DNA of 60,973 nucleotides from Chloroflexota bacterium (GTDB lineage Bacteria > Chloroflexota > Limnocylindria > Limnocylindrales > CSP1-4): NCBI GenBank assembly GCA_005883615.1, contig VBEC01000025.1, forward strand, positions 1 to 60,973, in the 5' to 3' direction. Under the pieces are notes generated by a model. It saw nothing but the letters and a program-made list of their open reading frames with translations, ran no database searches and had not been told where the DNA came from. The translations under genes were made by a program, and so were the position numbers. Of this stretch, positions 32,321 to 42,029 are shown in pieces (within the stretch, counting starts at the first letter, position 1; each line of letters starts with the position of its first letter).

Positions 32321-35072
32321 GGTTGGCCCGTCCACGCGAGGCCGTAACGCTGCGAGCCCGGCGTCGCGGCATCAGGGGGGAGCGGCGCCGGGCAAGCCCG
32401 GCCGCTGCGAGAACCAAGATTACGGCGCCGGACGGGCTGGGAGTCGGCTGGGGCGTCGGTGGCGGAGTGGCGCCTGGGCCACCGCCACCCGGCTTGCAGT
32501 CGTGCTTGCAGCGGTGGCCACCCGGTCCACCCCCGCCAGTGACCTGGTCACTCGGCTGGTCGGATTTGGGTTTGGGCGCGTGACAGCCTACTGAGCCGCC
32601 CCAGCTATTCTTGAAATAGAGATAGGTGGTTTGCGTGCCGAGCTTGCCGCGAATGCCCGCACCCTTGCTCGCTCGTGACATCCAGTCCGCGTCCCAGCGA
32701 TTCCAGCTCGATGGCCCGAGCTCGGCCTGGACGAGGTCGATCCCCCAGTGGCCGCCCGGGCATGCCTTGTAGAGAAGGCCGTTCTGGTCGACCTGGTGGG
32801 CGCCGCCCGGTTGCGTCCCGGCGAGGAACCATTCCTGCGTCGTGTCCTTCGTCCAGGGGCCGGGGCGACCGCCACTCCACGCGTCGATCGTGCTCCTGAC
32901 GAGGCCGCCTGGCCGCGCGAAGTTCGTGATCGGCTGGCCCTTTGTGTAGTCGCGCAGGAACGCCTGCCACACGCGCGCCGGTCCCTCCAGCGAGGTGATC
33001 TGGTGGCCGCGGGGCTGGGAATGGTCGCTGTTGCCCATCCAGATCCCGACGGCCAGTGCATGAGCGTTCCTGGTTCCCGCCTTTGGCGGCGCGATGAACC
33101 CGAACGTCGTGAAGTCGCGGGTCTCGTTCGTGGTGCCCGTCTTGGCGCCGGCCGGACGGCGCTCGCCGTGCGGGCCGTTGCGGAGCGCTAGCGACGTGGA
33201 CCAGATCTTGTTCTGGCTCGGGTCGGTGTTGCCGGCAAGGATGTCGGTGATCAGGTAGGACGCGGCAGGATCCGCTGCCTGACTGAGCTGCGGCGTGCCG
33301 GCCTTGTACGCAGGCTTCCCGTCAGGTCCATCGATCTCGAGCACCATGCGGCGCTTGGCCAGACGGCCTCCATTGGCAAGAGCGCCGTAGGCAGCGGTCA
33401 GATCGATCGGATGGACCTCGACCGTGCCGATCGCCCCGGCAAGGCCTGACTGGAGATACATCTTCTTGCCGCCGGGGAAGCTGATGCCCAAGGCCGCAGA
33501 CTGGTCCGCCACCGCGCTGTTTCCGACGCGTTCCAGAGCTCGGATCGCGGGGATGTTCAACGAGTACTGGAGGGCCTTTCGGACGAGCACGGGGCCGCGT
33601 TCCATGTTGTCGGCGTCATGCGGCGCCCAGCCCACGCCGAACTGCGTCGTGACGTCGAGTAGGAGGCTGCCTGGCGTGAGGTCGTGCTTCTCGAAGGCTG
33701 TCACATAGACGACCGGCTTGAAGGCCGAGCCAGGCTGCCGGTAGCCGTCGGTCAGGTGGTCGAACTTGGGCGCGAACTTCTTGCTCGTCATGGTGTCGCG
33801 GTAGTAACCGGCACTGCCGACGTACGCGATAACGTCGCCCGTCTGGTAGTCGAGCGCGACGATCGAGCCGTTGTGGATGTCCGTGCCGCGAAGCCGGTTC
33901 GCCCACATGCGATCGAACGAGGACAACCTGAGCTGTCTTGCGAGCTTCGCCGCCGCGGGCGCCTTGAGGTTGGGCAGGATCGCGGCTGCGGTGATGTACT
34001 TCTCCGCCAGCTGCTGCGCGCGCCAGTCGAGCGTCGTAATGACGCGGTAGCCGCCCGTGTCCACCTTGAGCGGGCTGCCCAGGATCTGGATCAGTTGCTG
34101 GCGGACCTGCCACACGAACTGGGGGGCGTTCCAGTGCACCGGCTGCTCCACGGCGAGCACGATGGGCTCGGCCTCCGCCTTGGCGATCTCGCCCGGCGTG
34201 AGCTGGGTCCAGCGGGCACTCGCGAGTCCCTGGAGGACCCAGTCGCGACGCAACACGGGCGGTGAGTTGGGATCGACCACGAGCCTCCCGGACTTGTCCG
34301 GCTTTGCGAACAGGTAAGGATCCAGGTTGCTCGGCGATTTGGGCAGTGCCGCCAGCAGCGCTGCCTGCGCAGGCGTGAGCTTGTTCAGGTCCCCTACGCC
34401 GAAATAGATCTTCGCCGCAGCCGCAATGCCATAGGCACCGTGACCGTAGAAGTTCTGGTTCAGGTAGGACGTGATGATCAGCTGTTTCCCCTGCTCGCCC
34501 GGGAAACGCTCGGTCAGGCGGGCCGCCTGGATGATCTCCTCGGCCTTGCGCAGGTAGCGATCCGCGCCCGGTGCGGTGGCCTCCGGGGGCAGAAGACGGG
34601 CGCGCACCAGCTGCTGGGTGATGGTCGAGGCGCCCCGGTCGTTGCCGTTCGCGGCGTTGCCCGCCAGGGCCGATACGATCGCGGCAGGATCGAAGCCGCT
34701 GTTCTGCCAGAACGAGCGGTCCTCGGCGGTGGTCGTCGCGTCGAGCACCAGATGCGGCAGCTCTTCGAACGTGACTGTCCGACGGTTTTCCTGCTGGAAG
34801 CGCGCCAGCTCGATCTTGCCCGTTCGGTCGTAGACGATCGTCGGCTGCGAGTAGGTCAGGTTGAGGAGGAGCGCAGGATCGGGTAGGTTGGCCGACAGCG
34901 CCTCCACGGTACCCGCGATCGTCGCCCCACCTGCGATCACCGCTGCACCGAGCATCGAGACGAACAGCAGCAGAGCGACCGCCAGGACCGCGCGCAGCCG
35001 GCCGCCCTGGTGGCGCCGGTGACTCAGCGGGCCATGCGGATACCCAGGTCCGCCCAGGGTTCCGCGCCGCAT
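32286..35072 (-). CDS. Class A penicillin-binding protein (transglycosylase/transpeptidase)
   Basis: 928 residues if ATG 35072 is used; the frame is open to 35285, so the start is uncertain. One N-terminal span (LAVALLLFVSMLGAAVIAGG) precedes a GT51 domain with TTTAEDRSFWQNSGFD and GASTITQQLVR. The transpeptidase has SAFK (Ser about 448), SLN and KTG in GAKTGTTNETRDF (about 644). It polymerises and crosslinks peptidoglycan. The C-terminus is unusual: two CxxxC-like Cys, Gly-rich and Pro/Thr-rich linkers, then a hydrophobic stretch (GAVILVLAAAGL) with a following Arg cluster. That resembles a tail anchor or sorting signal. Confidence 0.92.
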   Translation of the reverse strand: MRRGTLGGPGYPHGPLSHRRHQGGRLRAVLAVALLLFVSMLGAAVIAGGATIAGTVEALSANLPDPALLLNLTYSQPTIVYDRTGKIELARFQQENRRTVTFEELPHLVLDATTTAEDRSFWQNSGFDPAAIVSALAGNAANGNDRGASTITQQLVRARLLPPEATAPGADRYLRKAEEIIQAARLTERFPGEQGKQLIITSYLNQNFYGHGAYGIAAAAKIYFGVGDLNKLTPAQAALLAALPKSPSNLDPYLFAKPDKSGRLVVDPNSPPVLRRDWVLQGLASARWTQLTPGEIAKAEAEPIVLAVEQPVHWNAPQFVWQVRQQLIQILGSPLKVDTGGYRVITTLDWRAQQLAEKYITAAAILPNLKAPAAAKLARQLRLSSFDRMWANRLRGTDIHNGSIVALDYQTGDVIAYVGSAGYYRDTMTSKKFAPKFDHLTDGYRQPGSAFKPVVYVTAFEKHDLTPGSLLLDVTTQFGVGWAPHDADNMERGPVLVRKALQYSLNIPAIRALERVGNSAVADQSAALGISFPGGKKMYLQSGLAGAIGTVEVHPIDLTAAYGALANGGRLAKRRMVLEIDGPDGKPAYKAGTPQLSQAADPAASYLITDILAGNTDPSQNKIWSTSLALRNGPHGERRPAGAKTGTTNETRDFTTFGFIAPPKAGTRNAHALAVGIWMGNSDHSQPRGHQITSLEGPARVWQAFLRDYTKGQPITNFARPGGLVRSTIDAWSGGRPGPWTKDTTQEWFLAGTQPGGAHQVDQNGLLYKACPGGHWGIDLVQAELGPSSWNRWDADWMSRASKGAGIRGKLGTQTTYLYFKNSWGGSVGCHAPKPKSDQPSDQVTGGGGPGGHRCKHDCKPGGGGPGATPPPTPQPTPSPSGAVILVLAAAGLARRRSPLMPRRRARSVTASRGRANHGANRGVTRST

Positions 35073-35463
35073 CGCGAGCAATGCCGCCGCTCCTCGACCG
35101 GTCGAAGCCCGGGCCCGCCGGGCGGGTCGATGGCTGGGGAGCGTCGACGAGAGATGCGTGGGCAGGGTTTCTTTGTCGCCTGATTGCGGCCCACGGAAGG
35201 GGCGCAAGGGCCGAAGGCCACCACCTGACGAGCTGGAACCCGGGCGCAGGTGCTCATGGCGTGGCCGATCGAAGCGCGAATCCACGCGCGGAGCATGACC
35301 ATCACGCCGTCAAGACGGCATCCCGCACGATCCGGACGGCTTGCAGGCGCCTCAAAACAACGGCCGGCACGGTGCCTCCATGGCACCTCGGGCAGCTTCC
35401 ATGGCCGGCACACGCTTCCGGATCGGTAGCATGTCGGCGACAGCGCGGAGGCCATTCGACACC
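35073..35463. other. Divergent 391-bp region upstream of PBP and DUF72 genes
   Basis: Both neighbouring frames remain open into this gap (to 35285 on the minus strand, from 35341 on the plus strand), so part of it may be translated. A single TTGCA at 35341 is not paired at 11 bp. No clear promoter found. Confidence 0.4.
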
Positions 35464-36561
35464 ATGCCCACCACCAGCTCAGGTTCGACGAAGCAAACCG
35501 TGGCTACCCCTCGATCGTCCGCGTCGGCGCTCAGCAGCTCATCCCCGTCCGGGCACGACCCGGGCGTCGACGTCGCGCGCGAGCGCTCGGAGCAGGTCAC
35601 ACGCGAGGGCGAGCCGGCGGTGCTGCCGATCCACCCATCGGGTGCCGGCGAGATCCGCGTGGGGACGGCGTCCTGGACAGACCCGACGATGACCGTACCA
35701 GGGGTGTTCTACCCAACCGGGACCGACACCGCCGAGGAGCGACTGGGCTTCTATGCCGGGCGCTTCCCGGTCGTCGAAGTGGATGCGACCTACTACGCGC
35801 TGCCCTCGGCCCGGACGGCCGAACTGTGGGTCGACCGCACCCCGCCCGACTTCACCTTCGACATCAAGGCCCACGCTCTCATGACAGGCCAGCCGACCGA
35901 GACCAAGCGCCTGCCCAAGGTCTTGCGCGAGGAGCTGCCCGAGGACGTCCGGACCAAGCCGCGCATCTATGGCAAGCAGCTCCCCGCCGAGCTGCTCGAC
36001 GAGTTCTGGCGCCTGTTTCGCGAGGGGCTGCAGCCACTTCGGGAGAGCGGGCAGCTGGGCGCCGTATTCCTGCAGTACCCCCGCTGGTTCTTCACGTCTT
36101 CCGAGAACCGTGCCGCGATCGTGGAGGCACGCGACCGCCTCGAGGGCATCCCGGTGGCCGTCGAGTTCCGCAATGCCACCTGGTTCAACGAGAAGAACGT
36201 CGACCGGACACTGCGTTTCCTGCAGGACAATCACCTGCCGTTCGTGATGATCGACGGTCCGCAGGGTTTCAAGAGCAGCGTGCCGCCGCTCGACTGGGTC
36301 ACCTCGGAGGACTTGGCCGTCGTCCGCTTCCACGGCCGTCGGGCCGAGACCTGGGAGGCTCGGGGCGTGCCGACAGTAGAGCGATTCCGCTACCTGTACG
36401 GCACCGACGAGCTGAAGGAGTGGGTGCCCCGCATCGAGCGGGCTTCAAAGGCCGCGCGGGAAACGCACGTGCTCATGAACAACTGCTATGCCAACTACGG
36501 GGCGACGAACGCGCGCGAGATCGCCCGCCTGCTGGCGGACCTCGAGCTCGGCGAGAGCTGA
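35464..36561 (+). CDS. DUF72 domain-containing protein, long form
   Basis: 365 residues from ATG 35464; in-frame starts exist from 35341 and none has a perfect ribosome site. The first ~60 residues are Ser/Thr/Ala-rich and probably disordered. The DUF72 barrel begins IRVGTASWTDPTMTVPGVFYP and continues VVEVDATYYALPS, FTFDIKAHALMT, LGAVFLQYPRWF, VAVEFRNATWF and THVLMNNCYANYG. An insertion of about 40 residues (KRLPKVLREELPEDVRTKPR...) marks the actinobacterial-type subgroup. Distinct from the shorter paralogue at 18292. Confidence 0.88.
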   Translation: MPTTSSGSTKQTVATPRSSASALSSSSPSGHDPGVDVARERSEQVTREGEPAVLPIHPSGAGEIRVGTASWTDPTMTVPGVFYPTGTDTAEERLGFYAGRFPVVEVDATYYALPSARTAELWVDRTPPDFTFDIKAHALMTGQPTETKRLPKVLREELPEDVRTKPRIYGKQLPAELLDEFWRLFREGLQPLRESGQLGAVFLQYPRWFFTSSENRAAIVEARDRLEGIPVAVEFRNATWFNEKNVDRTLRFLQDNHLPFVMIDGPQGFKSSVPPLDWVTSEDLAVVRFHGRRAETWEARGVPTVERFRYLYGTDELKEWVPRIERASKAARETHVLMNNCYANYGATNAREIARLLADLELGES

Positions 36562-36637
36562 GCCGATCCGAGGGCGCCCGCGCAAAACTGACGCTGAGTC
36601 ACTGCGGGACTGGTAATCGAGTGATCCCTCAGTTGAA

Positions 36638-36655
36638 GCGGGGGAATCCTCCCGC
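36638..36655. terminator. Stem-loop between convergent DUF72 and oxidase genes
   Basis: GCGGG plus GG (36638-36644) pair with CC, a bulged T, and CCCGC (36648-36655) around loop AAT. A wider inverted repeat, GGACTGGTA at 36607-36615 and TACCAGTCC at 36709-36717, brackets it. Placed to end transcription from both sides. Confidence 0.55.
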
Positions 36656-36742
36656 CGCGAACGTGCGCGCGGACGATTCCCAGAGCCTGCGGGGGCCGCG
36701 GTTCCCAATACCAGTCCTGTCAGGAGTGGGCCGTCGGGAACC

Positions 36743-37183
36743 TCAACCTCGGCCGCGAGGCCCGACTCCCGGGCCGGGTTCGGACGTCACGACGGCCTCG
36801 AGCTCCTTGCCGGCTGCGTGCAGCCACGCAAGGCTGCCGAGTGTGATCGGCAGGATCGCAGCGAGGATCAGCCAGGCCCCGAAGACGAGGCCGAGGGCGG
36901 CCACCGCGAGCCCGAAGCCGACTTCAAGTGGCGCGAGCGTGTCGGTCGGAATCCGGCCTGATTCATCGGCGAACGGCCTCTCCGTGCCGGGCGTTCCGCC
37001 GCCCACGGACCGGCGCCAGGCCCTGAAGAGAACGATGGCGGCAAGACTGCTCGCGACCCCGAAGAAGGCCAGCAACGTCGTGCCCGCCGGCTCGTAACTC
37101 ACGAACCAGTAGATGGTCGCAATGACCAGCGCGAACGCGGCACTCCTGGCAAAGAAGGTGACCTCCTCGGGAAGGTCGCGCAT
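36743..37183 (-). CDS. Cytochrome c oxidase subunit IV-like protein (CtaF type)
   Basis: 146 residues from ATG 37183, which shares one base with the stop of the subunit I gene (TGATG). The same frame is open far upstream but there it only shadows subunit I. Two spans near the N-terminus (SAAFALVIATIYWFV, LLAFFGVASSLAAIVLF) and two more (VGFGLAVAALGLVFGAWLIL, AAILPITLGSLAWL) fit the small four-helix subunit IV of actinobacterial aa3 oxidases. Assignment rests on size, topology and position after subunit I. Confidence 0.75.
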   Translation of the reverse strand: MRDLPEEVTFFARSAAFALVIATIYWFVSYEPAGTTLLAFFGVASSLAAIVLFRAWRRSVGGGTPGTERPFADESGRIPTDTLAPLEVGFGLAVAALGLVFGAWLILAAILPITLGSLAWLHAAGKELEAVVTSEPGPGVGPRGRG

Positions 37184-38904
37184 CAGTCCTCGTCCTCGAT
37201 GTCGGCATCGGGCAAGTGAGCTCGGGCCACCGCCTGGCCGCGCATGGCGGCAGGCTCGATGCCCGCCCGCGCAAGGCGCTCGTCGAAGACGGGCCGCTCG
37301 GAGCGGATGGGTGGCAGCCGCCCGAAGTTGTGGCGCGGCGGCGGCGACGTTGTCGCCCACTCGAGCGAATTGCCCTCCCACGGATCGTCCGGCGCGTTCG
37401 CCGGCTCGCGCAGCGCGAGGGCGACGGCAAGCAGGAACGGGATCGTGCCCAGCCCGAGGATGAGTGCGCCCAGGGTGGACAGCAGGTTCAGGTTCCCCCA
37501 GCCAAGGCTCGCCGAGTAGTCGGCAATCCGGCGCGGCATACCCTCCGCGCCCAGCTGGTACTGGGGCAGGAATGTGAGCGTGAAACCAACGATCCACGCA
37601 GCGAAATGCAGGCGACCGAGGCGCTCTGAAAGGAATCGGCCGGTGAACTTGGGGAACCAGTAGTAGATGCCGGCGAAGGCCGCGAAGACCGTGCCGCCGA
37701 TGAGCACGTTGTGCAAATGGGCAACCACGAAGTACGTGTCCTGGAACTGGAAGTCGAGCGGCGGCGAGGCGACCATGACTCCGGTGATGCCGCCGATCGT
37801 AAAGACGTACAACAGGCCGATCGCCCACAACAGCGGCACCCGGAAGCTGAGCCGGCCTCCCCACATCGTCGCGATCCAGTTGAAGATCTTGATCCCGGTC
37901 GGGACCGCGATGAGGAAGGACATGAGGCTGAAGAAGGGCAGGTTGACCGCGCCGGTCGTGAACATGTGGTGGGCCCAGACGGTCATCGAGAGGCCGGCGA
38001 TGAGGATCGTTGCGAGGATGACCAGGCGATAGCCGAACAGCGGCTTGCGACTGAAAACGGGGAAGATCTCGGTCACGATGCCGAAAAAGGGCAGCACGAC
38101 GATGTACACCTCGGGGTGGCCAAAGAACCAGAACAGGTGCTGGTAGATGATCGGATCGCCGCCTCGACTGGCGTCGAAGAACGAGCCGCCCAGGTGGCGG
38201 TCGATGTACAGCATGCCGAGTGCGCCGGTAATGGCCGGGAAGGCGACCAGGATCAGCGTCGCCGTCACCAGGATGTTCCAGGTGAAAATCGGCATCCGGA
38301 ACATGGTCATGCCCGGCGCGCGGCGACTGTAGATGGTGGCAATGAAGTTGACCGCGCCCAGGATCGAAGAAACGCCGGACAGGATCAGCCCGGCAATCCA
38401 CAGATCGACTCCCGTCGGCGACGAGTACCGGAGCTCGCTCAGTGGCGCATAGCCCGTCCACCCGATGTCGGCAGCGCCGTAGGCGGTGAGGAAGCCGAGC
38501 AGGACGATCAAGCCTCCGAACAGGAACAGCCAGTAGGACAGGGCGTTCAGGCGTGGGAACGACATGTCGGCTGCGCCGATCTGGAGGGGCACAAGAAAGT
38601 TGCCGAAACCCACCGCCAGGGGCGTGGCGAAGAACAGCATCATCAGGGTGCCGTGGATCGTGAACAGCTGGTCGTAGGTCTGCTGGTTGACCACCTGCAG
38701 TCCCGGCTGCGCCAGCTCGCCCCGCATCACCATCGCCATCAAGCCGGCCAGCAGGAAGAAACCGAATGCAGTGACCATGTAGAGGATGCCGATCCGCTTG
38801 TGATCGGTCGTGGCGAGCCAGGCGACGAGGGCGGGTCGGCCGGCACCGGCAAGCGGTGTAGCGGGGGCAGCGGGGGCAGCGGAGGCAGCGACCGAGGAAC
38901 TCAT
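37183..38904 (-). CDS. ctaD: Cytochrome c oxidase subunit I (aa3 type)
   Basis: 573 residues from ATG 38904, overlapping the subunit II stop by ATGA. Heme-copper oxidase signatures are complete. [12 protein letters not shown] is the N-terminal hallmark and [10 protein letters not shown] holds a low-spin heme a ligand. [17 protein letters not shown] gives CuB His, the type A1 Glu of the D channel and the cross-linked Tyr. WAHHMFTTG gives the CuB His pair, and [10 protein letters not shown] gives the heme a3 and heme a ligands. It reduces O2 to water while pumping protons. An Ala/Pro-rich N-terminus is encoded by a 9-bp repeat near 38860-38890. Confidence 0.96.
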   Translation of the reverse strand: MSSSVAASAAPAAPATPLAGAGRPALVAWLATTDHKRIGILYMVTAFGFFLLAGLMAMVMRGELAQPGLQVVNQQTYDQLFTIHGTLMMLFFATPLAVGFGNFLVPLQIGAADMSFPRLNALSYWLFLFGGLIVLLGFLTAYGAADIGWTGYAPLSELRYSSPTGVDLWIAGLILSGVSSILGAVNFIATIYSRRAPGMTMFRMPIFTWNILVTATLILVAFPAITGALGMLYIDRHLGGSFFDASRGGDPIIYQHLFWFFGHPEVYIVVLPFFGIVTEIFPVFSRKPLFGYRLVILATILIAGLSMTVWAHHMFTTGAVNLPFFSLMSFLIAVPTGIKIFNWIATMWGGRLSFRVPLLWAIGLLYVFTIGGITGVMVASPPLDFQFQDTYFVVAHLHNVLIGGTVFAAFAGIYYWFPKFTGRFLSERLGRLHFAAWIVGFTLTFLPQYQLGAEGMPRRIADYSASLGWGNLNLLSTLGALILGLGTIPFLLAVALALREPANAPDDPWEGNSLEWATTSPPPRHNFGRLPPIRSERPVFDERLARAGIEPAAMRGQAVARAHLPDADIEDED

Positions 38905-39623
38905 GGCGAGGGGGATGGCGAGGGCGGTGCGCTCCCGCGATTCGCTGCGAGCCAGGCGTCGAACTCGGCCCGCGATACGGCCCGGACCGAGAACGTCATG
39001 TTCGCGTGGAAGACCCCGCAGTACTCCGCGCACGCGCCCGGATAGCTTCCCGCCTGGTCGACCCGGAAGTCGAAGGTCGTCGCGCGGCCGGGGATGGCAT
39101 CCCGCTTGAACAGGAAGCGCGGCACGAAGAACGCGTGATTCACGTCGGGCGACGACAGGGTGACGTGGATCGGCTCGCCAACCGGAACCACCACCTCCGG
39201 CGATCCCCCAGCCACACCGGATACCGCAACCCCGCCATCCGGATACGAGAACGTCCACCCCCAGCGGAACGCCGTCACGTTGAGCGCCACGCCACCAGGT
39301 TGCCTCGCGTCGACGGACGACAGGGTTGCGAGTGTGAGTCCGAAAAGGACCAGGACTGTCACGAGAGGAATTGCCGTCCAGAGGCCTTCCAGCAGCAGGT
39401 TTCCGGCGACCTGGCGGGGCAGCGAGTCGTCCCGCCGTCGCGAGCGGACGAGCGCCACGGTGGCCGCCCCCCACACGATGCCGGCCACCACGATGCTGCC
39501 TGCGCCGAAGATCCGGTAAAGGTCGGCGATCTGGCGAGCCTGCTCCGTGGCCGGCGCCGGAAGGCAGCCGCCCACGACCAGCGCGCCCACGCAAAGAGCC
39601 AGGACCAGCCGCAATCGACTCAT
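38901..39623 (-). CDS. ctaC: Cytochrome c oxidase subunit II
   Basis: 240 residues from ATG 39623, sharing one base with the cytochrome b stop; the upstream frame to 39776 overlaps cytochrome b. A lipoprotein-type signal is present (lipobox VVGGC, Cys20). Two spans follow, then a cupredoxin domain with the CuA set: His in DVNHAFFVP and [12 protein letters not shown] (two Cys, His, Met). It accepts electrons from cytochrome c, here likely the membrane-bound diheme protein of the same operon. There is no fused cytochrome c domain. Confidence 0.94.
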   Translation of the reverse strand: MSRLRLVLALCVGALVVGGCLPAPATEQARQIADLYRIFGAGSIVVAGIVWGAATVALVRSRRRDDSLPRQVAGNLLLEGLWTAIPLVTVLVLFGLTLATLSSVDARQPGGVALNVTAFRWGWTFSYPDGGVAVSGVAGGSPEVVVPVGEPIHVTLSSPDVNHAFFVPRFLFKRDAIPGRATTFDFRVDQAGSYPGACAEYCGVFHANMTFSVRAVSRAEFDAWLAANRGSAPPSPSPSP

Positions 39624-41116
39624 CAATCGGCATCGCCTTCGATTGCGTCGATCTCCTCGAACCCCCCGGTTGCGGTTCGGCGAATAGCGACCCCACCGGC
39701 TCGGATGTGGGATGTGTCGGCGCCCGCGGCGCGGCGCCTGCGCTGCGAGGACGCGAGCCAGTAGATCAGCAGCCATGTCGCAACGGGCAACACGACGAAG
39801 AGCACGCGAAGGATGGCCGTCAGCGTTTCGACTGGCACGTTGAGGAAAACCCCGATCACGTCATTGCCGCCGGCCAGAGTGATGACGAGGAACAGGGCGA
39901 TCCCTGCTGCCCCGGTGGCGGTTCGTATCGGCGACTCCCAGGGCCAGTCGAGGAGATGGTGCTCGGCGTGGTCACCGGTCGCGCGCGCCTCGATGAACGG
40001 CCACAGCAGAAGGATCGTGAACAGGATGCCCGGGATGACGATGCCCGGGATGAACGGGGACGGGATGGTGACGCCGAGGATGGTCGGCTCGAACGGCAAC
40101 CCCAGTCGGAGCAGCCCCTCCAGCCAGCCCACGTACCAGTCGGGTTGCGCGGGGCTGCTCACCGCGTACGGGATGAATGGTCCGTATAGCCACACCGGGT
40201 TGATCTGGATCAGCCCGGCGATGAGGGCGATCACAGCGGCCGTGAGGAAAAGAAGGCCGACCGAGCGGAAGACCTGGCCGGGCCAGAACGGGAGGCCGAC
40301 CACGTTGTCCTCGCGCGTCGCGCGGCTCTTGTACTGAGTGTGCGTCTGGACGTACACGATGAGCAAGTGGGTCCCGATGGCACCGATCAGCAGCCCCGGC
40401 AGCAGCATCACGTGGAAGACGAACAGGCGACTGATCAGCTCGAGGGTCGGGAACTCACCTCCGAAAATCAGCGAGGCCAGCCACGGACCGATGAAGGGGA
40501 TCGACAAGGCGGCCGAGTAGGCGATGCGCAGACCCGTGCCCGACAGGAGGTCGTCCGGCAGCGAATACCCGGTGAAGCCCTCGGCCAACGCCAGAAGCAG
40601 CAGGGTGACGCCGATCAGCCAATTGATGTCGCGTGGTCGGCGAAACGCCCCCGTGAAGAAAACGCGCGCCAGATGTACGCCGATCGAGCCCAGGAAGACC
40701 AAAGCCGTCCAGTGATGGATCTGGCGCATGAGCAACCCCGCACGCACCTCGAAGCTGAGGCGCATGACCGATTCGAACGCGGCCGACACCTGCGCTCCGG
40801 CGAGCGGCGCGTATGGCCCGTGATAGGTCGTCGGGCGCGAGTCCGGCGTGTAGAAGAAGGTCATGAAGACGCCCGTCGCGAGGAGGATTACAAAGCAGAA
40901 GAGCGCGACCTCGCCGAGCAGGAATGTCCAGTGGTCGGGGAACACCTTGCGCAGCGCCATCCGCGCGTAACGCCCGAAGCCCGTGCGGCCGTCGAACCAG
41001 TCGGCCAGGCGTTCCAGCTCGGTGGGGCGCCGCACAGGGGGCAACACCGACCGCTCGACGTCACCGCCGCGCTGCTCGCCTCCACCGGGCTCCAGGCGCC
41101 CTGCGTCATCCGCCAC
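39623..41116 (-). CDS. qcrB: Cytochrome b of the bc complex (QcrB type)
   Basis: 497 residues from GTG 41116, overlapping the Rieske stop by 11 bases. Eight spans with the bis-histidine heme sites in [20 protein letters not shown] and [20 protein letters not shown]. The Qo-site tetrapeptide is PDWY (AQPDWYVGW), the version associated with menaquinol-oxidising complexes. The N- and C-terminal halves are one polypeptide, as in actinobacterial QcrB. It oxidises menaquinol and passes electrons to the Rieske protein and cytochrome c. Confidence 0.94.
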   Translation of the reverse strand: MADDAGRLEPGGGEQRGGDVERSVLPPVRRPTELERLADWFDGRTGFGRYARMALRKVFPDHWTFLLGEVALFCFVILLATGVFMTFFYTPDSRPTTYHGPYAPLAGAQVSAAFESVMRLSFEVRAGLLMRQIHHWTALVFLGSIGVHLARVFFTGAFRRPRDINWLIGVTLLLLALAEGFTGYSLPDDLLSGTGLRIAYSAALSIPFIGPWLASLIFGGEFPTLELISRLFVFHVMLLPGLLIGAIGTHLLIVYVQTHTQYKSRATREDNVVGLPFWPGQVFRSVGLLFLTAAVIALIAGLIQINPVWLYGPFIPYAVSSPAQPDWYVGWLEGLLRLGLPFEPTILGVTIPSPFIPGIVIPGILFTILLLWPFIEARATGDHAEHHLLDWPWESPIRTATGAAGIALFLVITLAGGNDVIGVFLNVPVETLTAILRVLFVVLPVATWLLIYWLASSQRRRRAAGADTSHIRAGGVAIRRTATGGFEEIDAIEGDAD

Positions 41117-42029
41117 TGTGAATGTTCCAGAAGCTCGGGCCAACGGGCTCCGTGAAATCGCCCAGCGCCACGAACGTCCCATCCGATTGGAGCTTGATCG
41201 GCAGTTGAGGCAGGGGGCGGACCGCAGGCCCGCCGGTGGGAACCGCGCCGCGCAGGACGTCGAATGTCGACTGGTGGCAGGGGCAGATCAGGCTGTGGAG
41301 GGAAGCCCGATACAAGCCGACGGGACATCCGGCGTGCGTGCAGACCTTGGAGTAGGCGACGAACCCCTCGGGTGCCCAGGAGAGCCTGTCGGGGGCCACC
41401 TGAAGCAGTCCCGCCCCGACGTTGATCAGCAGAGTCTGTCCGTCCGCGGAGCCGGGCGATCCGTCTGGAAAAACGGTCAGGAGGCCACCCATGGGAATCT
41501 GGTCTCGGTGGACGACCGCCCCTTGATCGTCGACCAGGCGAAGTCCGCTCCGCCACGGCGTGACGAACAGGTCCCGTCCGGGTGCGGGTCCCAGCGAGAA
41601 GACTGGAATCGCAAGCGCGGCTCCGAGCCCGGCGAAGGCGGCCGCCATCAGCCGGATGAGCATCGTCCGGCGGGTAATCGCCGGCGCGGCCAGAACTCCC
41701 CCTTCTTCGTCCGGCTCCGATCGGAGCGGGTGGCGCGTTTCGCTCACGATCCGGTTGGGGAGCAGGGCCTGCGACCACACGATGATGCCCGCTCCGATGC
41801 CGCCCAGGCAGATCGTCAGCAGGATCGCCTCGACCTGTGTCTGGCCGCCGAGGAGGTAGACCCCGAGCAGCCCGAACCCCGCCAGGAGTGCGGCCACGAA
41901 TGCCGCCCCCACGATCCGTTCTGCCATCGGGTTCTCCGGGATCGCCAGCGGGGGCGGGTCCGGTTCCTGCCGATCGCCCGGCGCCGATCGCCGCATGCGC
42001 TCGGGGCGTTCCGTCGTCCGATCGTTCAT
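41106..42029 (-). CDS. qcrA: Rieske iron-sulfur protein of the bc complex (QcrA type)
   Basis: 307 residues from ATG 42029, overlapping the cytochrome c stop by ATGA; the longer frame to 42335 is rejected for that overlap. Two N-terminal spans and a third near residue 125-145 precede the cluster domain, the extended topology typical of QcrA. The 2Fe-2S ligands are CTHAGC (Cys230, His232) and CPCH (Cys249, His252), with Cys235 and Cys251 forming the usual disulfide. It shuttles electrons from menaquinol at the Qo site to the cytochrome c subunit. Confidence 0.95.
   Translation of the reverse strand: MNDRTTERPERMRRSAPGDRQEPDPPPLAIPENPMAERIVGAAFVAALLAGFGLLGVYLLGGQTQVEAILLTICLGGIGAGIIVWSQALLPNRIVSETRHPLRSEPDEEGGVLAAPAITRRTMLIRLMAAAFAGLGAALAIPVFSLGPAPGRDLFVTPWRSGLRLVDDQGAVVHRDQIPMGGLLTVFPDGSPGSADGQTLLINVGAGLLQVAPDRLSWAPEGFVAYSKVCTHAGCPVGLYRASLHSLICPCHQSTFDVLRGAVPTGGPAVRPLPQLPIKLQSDGTFVALGDFTEPVGPSFWNIHSGG

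Noticed and set aside
37184..38461. Upstream continuation of the subunit IV reading frame (36743-38461)
   Set aside because: It runs inside subunit I in another frame and gives an Arg/Pro/His-rich translation; subunit IV starts at 37183.
38860..38890. 9-bp repeat near the start of subunit I as a regulatory element
   Set aside because: It lies within the coding sequence and only encodes an Ala/Pro-rich disordered N-terminus.
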